Shown here: positions 6,880 to 11,037 of the stretch, piece by piece
Position numbering within the stretch: the first letter of the stretch is position 1
Layout: every line of letters starts with the position of its first letter
DNA from: Auxenochlorella pyrenoidosa
Taxonomy: Eukaryota; Chlorophyta; Trebouxiophyceae; Chlorellales; Chlorellaceae
DNA: 11,037 nt
Reading direction: 5' to 3'
Assembly: GCA_001430745.1 (NCBI GenBank)
Contig: KQ481983.1
Span: 3,522,482-3,533,518 of the forward strand
The notes under the pieces: generated by a model
Told to the model about the DNA's origin: nothing
Database searches by the model: none
Seen by the model: the letters and a program-made list of their open reading frames with translations, nothing else
Made by a program: the position numbers and the translations under genes

Positions 6880-9520
6880 TCAGTGGCTGGTCACCTTCTC
6901 CAGCTGCGGCTCCGACGAGACACGATAGACAGCGCCGCAGATGTGCCTGCGCATGGGGCAGATTGGCGAGTTCGTTCATGCTAAGTCACGACAACCTCGT
7001 TGTCAAACTTGGTGTGCGCTGCGGCTGGCGGCAGTTGGGTGAACGCAGACCCAAAACCCCGCACACCAACGATGGCGGGCTGCCATGCTCTGGGCAGGGG
7101 CAGAGGAGCGCCGCAAAAAGCGGCCGGTGATGCCCTCGGTCAGTGCCTGAGAATGGCACGGGCCCCATGCCTGGCTGCAGCAGCCTGTGCACGCCCCCCG
7201 CCGGCAGCTGTGCCAGGCCAGGCCAGCCCCAGCCCCAGCCCAGCGCCAAGCCCTGCTCACCCCTCTGCATCCATGCGGGGCACCGCCTTGACCTCGCGCC
7301 AGCGCTTCTGCGCCGTGGGGCGCTTGCTGGCCACAAACGACAGCAGCTGGCCGGGCAGCGGGTGGTCCCCCCTGATCACCCTGCGGGCCCGGAGCAGGGC
7401 GAGGGTTCGGGCAAGCGTGCCTGGTCAAGAGGCGGCAGTGGACGTGAGCAGCACACACTCCCGGGTAGCTGCGCGCTGCAGCGTTAGGGGGATGCAGCAG
7501 GGCCTGGCACATGCAGTCAAGCCGGCGCCACAGGCTGTGTGTGCAAGTGCGTAGCTGCTCATTGTGTTGCAGAGCTCACCAGCCGCGAGTGCCAGGCGAG
7601 TGGCACAGTGTGGCATCATGGCTGGCAAAGAGCGTGCCTGCAGGGCAGAACAGGGGTGTGCGAAGAATTCCTGACATGCGGCGTGCCCCCTGCCCCACCT
7701 CGCAGCCGACAAGACAGCGCCAGCTGCCGCTGCACGGGCGCGCGCGTCACAGCTCAGCCAAGCAGGCTGCCTCGATCCAGACTCGCTGGGGCAATCACTG
7801 CGCTACTGTACACACGCAGATGAGCAGCGGCACCACCTGCTGGGAAGGGGGTCGCCGTGGGGGCGCACCCATCCAGCTTGCGAGGGTCGGTGCCAAACAC
7901 CAGCCGGCTGTCCCCTGCTGGGGCACGCGGGCCGGCGGGTGTACAGCATGTGAGCACCAGACCACACACTTGCAGGCCCAAGAGCAGGCAGGCTTCAGGC
8001 CCGAGCGAGACGATGCACGAGCACGGGCATGCGGGCCCGGCTGAAAGGCTGGCCGGGCATTGCTATCGCTGCTTGCCTGTCACGCCCCAGTACAGCGGCT
8101 GCACGCCCTCGGCATCCCGAGCCGCCCACACGCGCCTGGCCAGGGAGTCGTACCTGCAGGGCAGGCAGGCAGGCAGCATGACGCATAGCACCAGGCTGAG
8201 GCAGCTTGGCAAGCTATGCAGTCCACGGCGCTGCCGGCTGCTGTTTGCGTGGCACACAACGACGGCAGCAGCAGCAGCAGCTATCCTTCAGGTTCACATG
8301 GCCGAGGCAGGCGCGGCAGCGCGGGCGGGCTCACACGACAAAGGCAAAGGAGCCGGTGACGCGGGACAGCGCCTTGAGCGCCGCTTCGGTGATGTCGTCC
8401 AGGGAGGCGCAGCCCGAGAACGAGTCGTAAAAGTTGAGCAGCCAGTCTGCGGGGCGGCGCGGGGGGGCGCAGGGGCTCAGTTGTTCGCCCGTGCTTGCCT
8501 ACCTTTGTCATCCTCTGCCTCCTCTGCCTCTGCCTGCCCACTGCACCGGCGTCCACGCTGCTGAGCGCAGGGCATGCCATGATGCGCGCCCTCACCTGCG
8601 TCATCCTCCACTGGCAGCGGGTCGCCGCGCACAAACGAGTCGTGGTGCTCCTGCACCTGGTCATGCCCGGGCCACGCTGCAGGGGATGGGCCAGGCCGGC
8701 CATGCGGCTCGGAGGAGGCTGCGCATCTCAAACTGGGGGGCAACAGCAATGCGTGTGCTTGAACGCCCAGGCAGGCCACAACCAAGCTGTACGTGGGCTG
8801 CTTGATTGCTAGGCGCCGGCCAGCGGGGGAGCTCGGCGGCGACGCATTCCAGCTGGGGGGAGAGCCGCCAACGCATGTGCCAGGTGTGGCTCAGCGCCGC
8901 CACCTCCGCACAGCACAGCACCACGCCCACCTGCAATCTCGCCGGCAAACACAGCGCACACGTGGCCGCGCACCACCGCGTGGCAATAGGGCGACCTGCC
9001 GCGGGGGGGGAGGGGGCAAACAGGCAGGTGCGCGGGTCATTAGGGCGCAGGCACGCCCTCACGGCGCTGCTGCCGCCCTCACATGTTTCGTGATGTTCAC
9101 AAAAGGGTGGCCCACCCCGGCCTCACCGCTCAAAGACGCAGCCCACGTGGTCGTCAATGGTCAGGCGCTCGCGGTGGCGCCCGTCGCAGCTGGCAAACAC
9201 AGAGTCCAGCGCGGCCGCACACGCAGCGGCCCGCCGTGCCTTGCCCACCCGCTCATCCTCTGATTCCTGCGCAGTTGGACCACGCTAGGCACAAGTTTGC
9301 AGCAAACGAGTGCTACATAGACAGCAAGCAGGCCGGCCTCGACTTCCTCGGGCTGCTGGGCTGGCTGGGGCCTGCGGTTTTCAGGAACAACAGACTAGCT
9401 TCGGATGCACAAACATTCCAAGCTTGCCTGCAGCTCGGTGTGCAAGTCGCTGAACTCGAGGCCAACCGGGGGCCGGGCAAGCTCCTCTGGCGCAGTGAAG
9501 AAGAAGGTGTGCAGGGCCAT
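6880..9520 (-). CDS. DUF3700/TSJT1-type protein (class II glutamine-amidotransferase-like fold), aluminium-induced family
   Basis: Exons: 9520-9428, 9266-9127, 8995-8931, 8676-8596, 8446-8335, 8153-8077, 7914-7837, 7637-7580, 7380-7261 and 6946-6880 (TGA). They sum to 891 nt, 296 aa, and all phases match. The family is recognised from the N-terminal pattern MALHTFFFTAPEEL, HVCAVFAG (about 89-96), GSFAFVVYDS (158-167), AEGVQPLYWGVT (178-189), LVFGTDP, PFPAG, and the closing KAVPRMDAEG (266-275) plus ICGAVYRV. Plant members are stress- or auxin-responsive with no proven enzymatic activity. Position 2 is Ala, not the catalytic Cys of true class II amidotransferases, and the YGL and LRDR motifs of land-plant members are not visible. 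Introns 1 and 6 are GC-AG. The family call is good; exons 3-4 are the most divergent and least certain. Confidence 0.8.
7915..8076 (-). other. GC-AG intron 6 of the DUF3700 gene
   Basis: The exon carrying LYWGVT ends ACAG|GCAAGC at 8077/8076 and hits a stop codon four codons later if not spliced. The next exon starts after CCCAGCAG at 7914 and restores GDSRLVFGTDP in phase 1. No GT donor is available between the conserved motif and the stop. Confidence 0.75.
8161..8281. repeat. Short tandem repeats in a DUF3700 intron
   Basis: Four GGCA units at about 8161-8176 and five GCA units at about 8266-8280 lie inside the intron between exons 5 and 6. Both are simple microsatellites with no coding role. 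Confidence 0.7.
9267..9427 (-). other. GC-AG intron 1 of the DUF3700 gene
   Basis: Exon 1 ends HTELQ with CAG|GCAAGC at 9428/9427. The next exon opens after CTGCGCAG at 9266 in phase 0. Read straight through, the frame loses its protein-like character, and no better GT donor lies nearby. Confidence 0.65.
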
Positions 9521-9911
9521 CACTGCTGTTGCTGTGATTCTTCCCCTGTGAAGCCGCCTGCTGCGGGCTCAAGCCTAAGAGATGAACAGGTTGAAGTGAG
9601 GCTGACTTGACGTCCTTTTACCCTGCAGGTGAGGGTTACCGCCCAACGCAGAAAGGTTGGGGCGGGGGAGAGCCAGACGAGGCGCAGCCCTGGCGGCAGT
9701 CCCGACACAGCTTGCAAACCCGGCGTTCCCGTTTCGGCGCAGCGGCGCGCAGGGGAAACCCACAAACAGGCTGCCTCGCGCGCCTGTTCCGGGCACAAGG
9801 CACGAGAACGCGGTTGCGGAGGTTGGGTCGGTGTCGGGACGCCACTGACTTGATACAAGGTGCTCAGAACGCAGCGGGAGTACTATGGCAGTGTTCTGGT
9901 TGTTGCCGAGC
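9521..9911. other. Intergenic stretch upstream of the DUF3700 gene
   Basis: This stretch of 391 bp lies between the DUF3700 start and the candidate poly(A) signal of the transportin gene. It is expected to hold the DUF3700 promoter and 5' UTR. I see no clear TATA box, conserved peptide or RNA gene. Confidence 0.4.
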
Positions 9912-9916
9912 TTACA
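9912..9916 (-). terminator. Candidate TGTAA poly(A) signal for the transportin gene
   Basis: TTACA on the plus strand gives TGTAA on the minus strand, about 460 nt past the stop at 10374. It is the only match between that stop and the DUF3700 start. Confidence 0.45.
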
Positions 9917-9979
9917 GAAATGCGATAGAGGCAGGCACAGCCTGCTGTGCTGTGCACGGCATCGCAGGTCACAGATTAT

Positions 9980-10030
9980 GCAGGCGCCGGCGCCTGCTCC
10001 GGAGCAGCCGCCAAGCAGGAAGCCTTCCTG
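9980..10030 (-). repeat. Cluster of three palindromes in the transportin 3' UTR
   Basis: GCAGGCGCCGGCGCCTGC (9980-9997) is a perfect 18-bp palindrome. TGCTCCGGAGCA (9995-10006) is a perfect 12-bp palindrome overlapping it by three bases. CAGGAAG-C-CTTCCTG (10016-10030) is a third with a single central base. They sit just ahead of the candidate poly(A) signal as read on the minus strand. Confidence 0.7.
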
Positions 10031-10373
10031 TGTCGCTGCCAGAACAATCAGCATCGTCAATGCAGTGCCAGTAGCCGTTCACTTTGGGGCAGACAAGGTA
10101 GCAGCGGTGCATTAAAGCGTGGCTGGCTTGGCTCAAAGGCTGACCAGTGAGCCTGGGGGAGGAGATGCCTGCTCTCGCTCTCTCACAATACAGGGGTAGG
10201 GGGCCAATCTGGCCCAGGCAAGGGCCTTAGCCCGGCAAAGGCGCCAGCATGTGGGAGGCAACAGGGAGCGGAGCAGAGCAGCAGGTCCAAGGCAGGCAGG
10301 CAGCCCGGGTGCCCGTGACGGGCGGCAGCAACAGAGGGTGCAGCACAGTTGGCCCTTCGTCGGGCGCGGCGCC
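10031..10373. other. Rest of the transportin 3' UTR region
   Basis: This stretch follows the transportin stop on the minus strand. The only structure noted is a weak 5-bp hairpin, GCCCG-TGA-CGGGC, at 10311-10323. No conserved coding sequence is seen on either strand. Confidence 0.4.
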
Positions 10374-11037
10374 TCACCGCACGATGTAGTGCAGCTCTGC
10401 CGGCAGCAGCGCGCGCTGCGCCGCCACCACCGCCCGCCGGTTGCGCCGGCTCAGCTCGCTGTACTCGTCCACCGCCTGCTGCAGCGGGCGCTCGTCGTTG
10501 ACTGCCATGCCGTCGGCCACGACGCGCTGCGCCGCGCCCATGAAGCGCTGCTTGTCCGCCGAGCTGGCCGCGTCGTCGGGGATGGCCGCCAGCGCCTCGC
10601 CCACCCACTGCAGCCCGTTCTGGTTGGTGACCTGCGGGGTCGGGGCGTGGGCTGGAGTCAACGGATGGGACATGGCGGGCAGCTGCAGGAGTGGCGGTCA
10701 TGTGCCACAGTGCATTGCGTGCAGATTGCACCCATCGCTGCTCAGCGATGCGCCATGCAAGGTGTGGGCAGGGGGAAGCGCTCGAAGGCGGGGGTGGGGG
10801 GGGCCACAGCGCCGGCGCCTCTTGGAGAAGCCAGCAGCTCATACGGCGGCCATGCTGCTCCCTCCCACCGCAGCAGCCGGGCCACCTGCCCCCGCCAGGC
10901 ACCGCACCTTGAGCAGCGCGTACAGCACATCCGTTAGCTCCGCCAGCCGGCTGGTGGGCAGCGCCCCCGCCGCGCCCGCCAGCAGCAGCCGCACCAGCAG
11001 CGGCGCGCGCGGCGCCAGCGCCGCCTGCAGCGCGCCC
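10374..11037 (-). CDS. Nuclear import receptor of the importin-13/transportin-SR (TNPO3/MOS14/Mtr10) type, C-terminal end
   Basis: Two exons are visible: 11037-10908 (enters from the right edge) and 10631-10374 (TGA). They are joined in phase 0 across a 276-nt GT-AG intron (CTC AAG|GTGCGG to CCGCAG|GTC). The 128-residue tail looks like helical HEAT repeats, with LTDVLYALLK before the junction, then WVGEALAAIP. It ends with YSELSRRNRRAVVAAQRAL, resembling the conserved C-terminal helix (SDVCRRNR...VQ.AL) of plant transportin-SR. Such beta-karyopherins carry SR splicing factors and other cargo into the nucleus, with RanGTP releasing them. The N-terminal Ran-binding part is outside the window. 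The terminal motif supports the family call; the exact subfamily is inferred. Confidence 0.72.

Noticed and set aside
9575..10060. Open frames on both strands between the DUF3700 and transportin genes
   Set aside because: Peptides are Arg/Ala/Cys-rich with no conserved motif, and the stretch fits the UTR and promoter space of its neighbours.
1..11037. Mobile element, CRISPR array, tRNA or rRNA
   Set aside because: By eye I saw no transposase or reverse-transcriptase motifs, terminal repeats with target duplications, regularly spaced direct repeats, or tRNA-like cloverleaf with a TTC-loop signature.

Overview
The window looks like nuclear DNA of a green alga. It is very GC-rich. Its genes are split by many short introns (about 100-350 nt) with GTGAG-type donors and CTGCAG/CGCAG acceptors. 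Candidate TGTAA poly(A) signals lie downstream of three genes. The encoded proteins (a plastid-type RNase J, a plant DUF3700/TSJT1-like protein, a plant-type transportin-SR) also point to Viridiplantae. A Chlorella-like trebouxiophyte is my inference, not proven. Gene models were assembled by hand from conserved peptides, splice dinucleotides and phase continuity. I count 24 introns; every exon chain closes in frame.

Layout, left to right. (1) 1-1743, minus: the N-terminal half of ribonuclease J in five exons, running off the left edge. (2) 1744-2084: a short divergent spacer, probably a shared promoter, containing an inverted pair of CCAAT boxes. (3) 2085-4848, plus: a complete nine-exon class I SAM-dependent methyltransferase. 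(4) 4849-5335: a convergent spacer holding both 3' UTRs and a perfect 14-bp hairpin. (5) 5336-5975, minus: a small three-exon gene for a 70- or 84-residue protein that I do not recognise. (6) 6880-9520, minus: a complete ten-exon gene for a 296-aa DUF3700/TSJT1-type (class II glutamine-amidotransferase-like) protein. (7) 10374-11037, minus: the last two exons of an importin-13/transportin-SR-type nuclear import receptor, entering from the right edge. Genes 5, 6 and 7 are tandem on the minus strand, with 3' UTRs of roughly 230-540 nt.

This is ordinary nuclear gene territory. No mobile element, CRISPR array or RNA gene is supported, and nothing suggests that the genes form one pathway. The points that stand out are three GC-AG introns sharing the donor CAG|GCAAGC, the inverted CCAAT pair, hairpins just after several stop codons, an amidotransferase-fold protein without an N-terminal cysteine, a substituted glycine-loop residue in the methyltransferase, and the unrecognised small protein.
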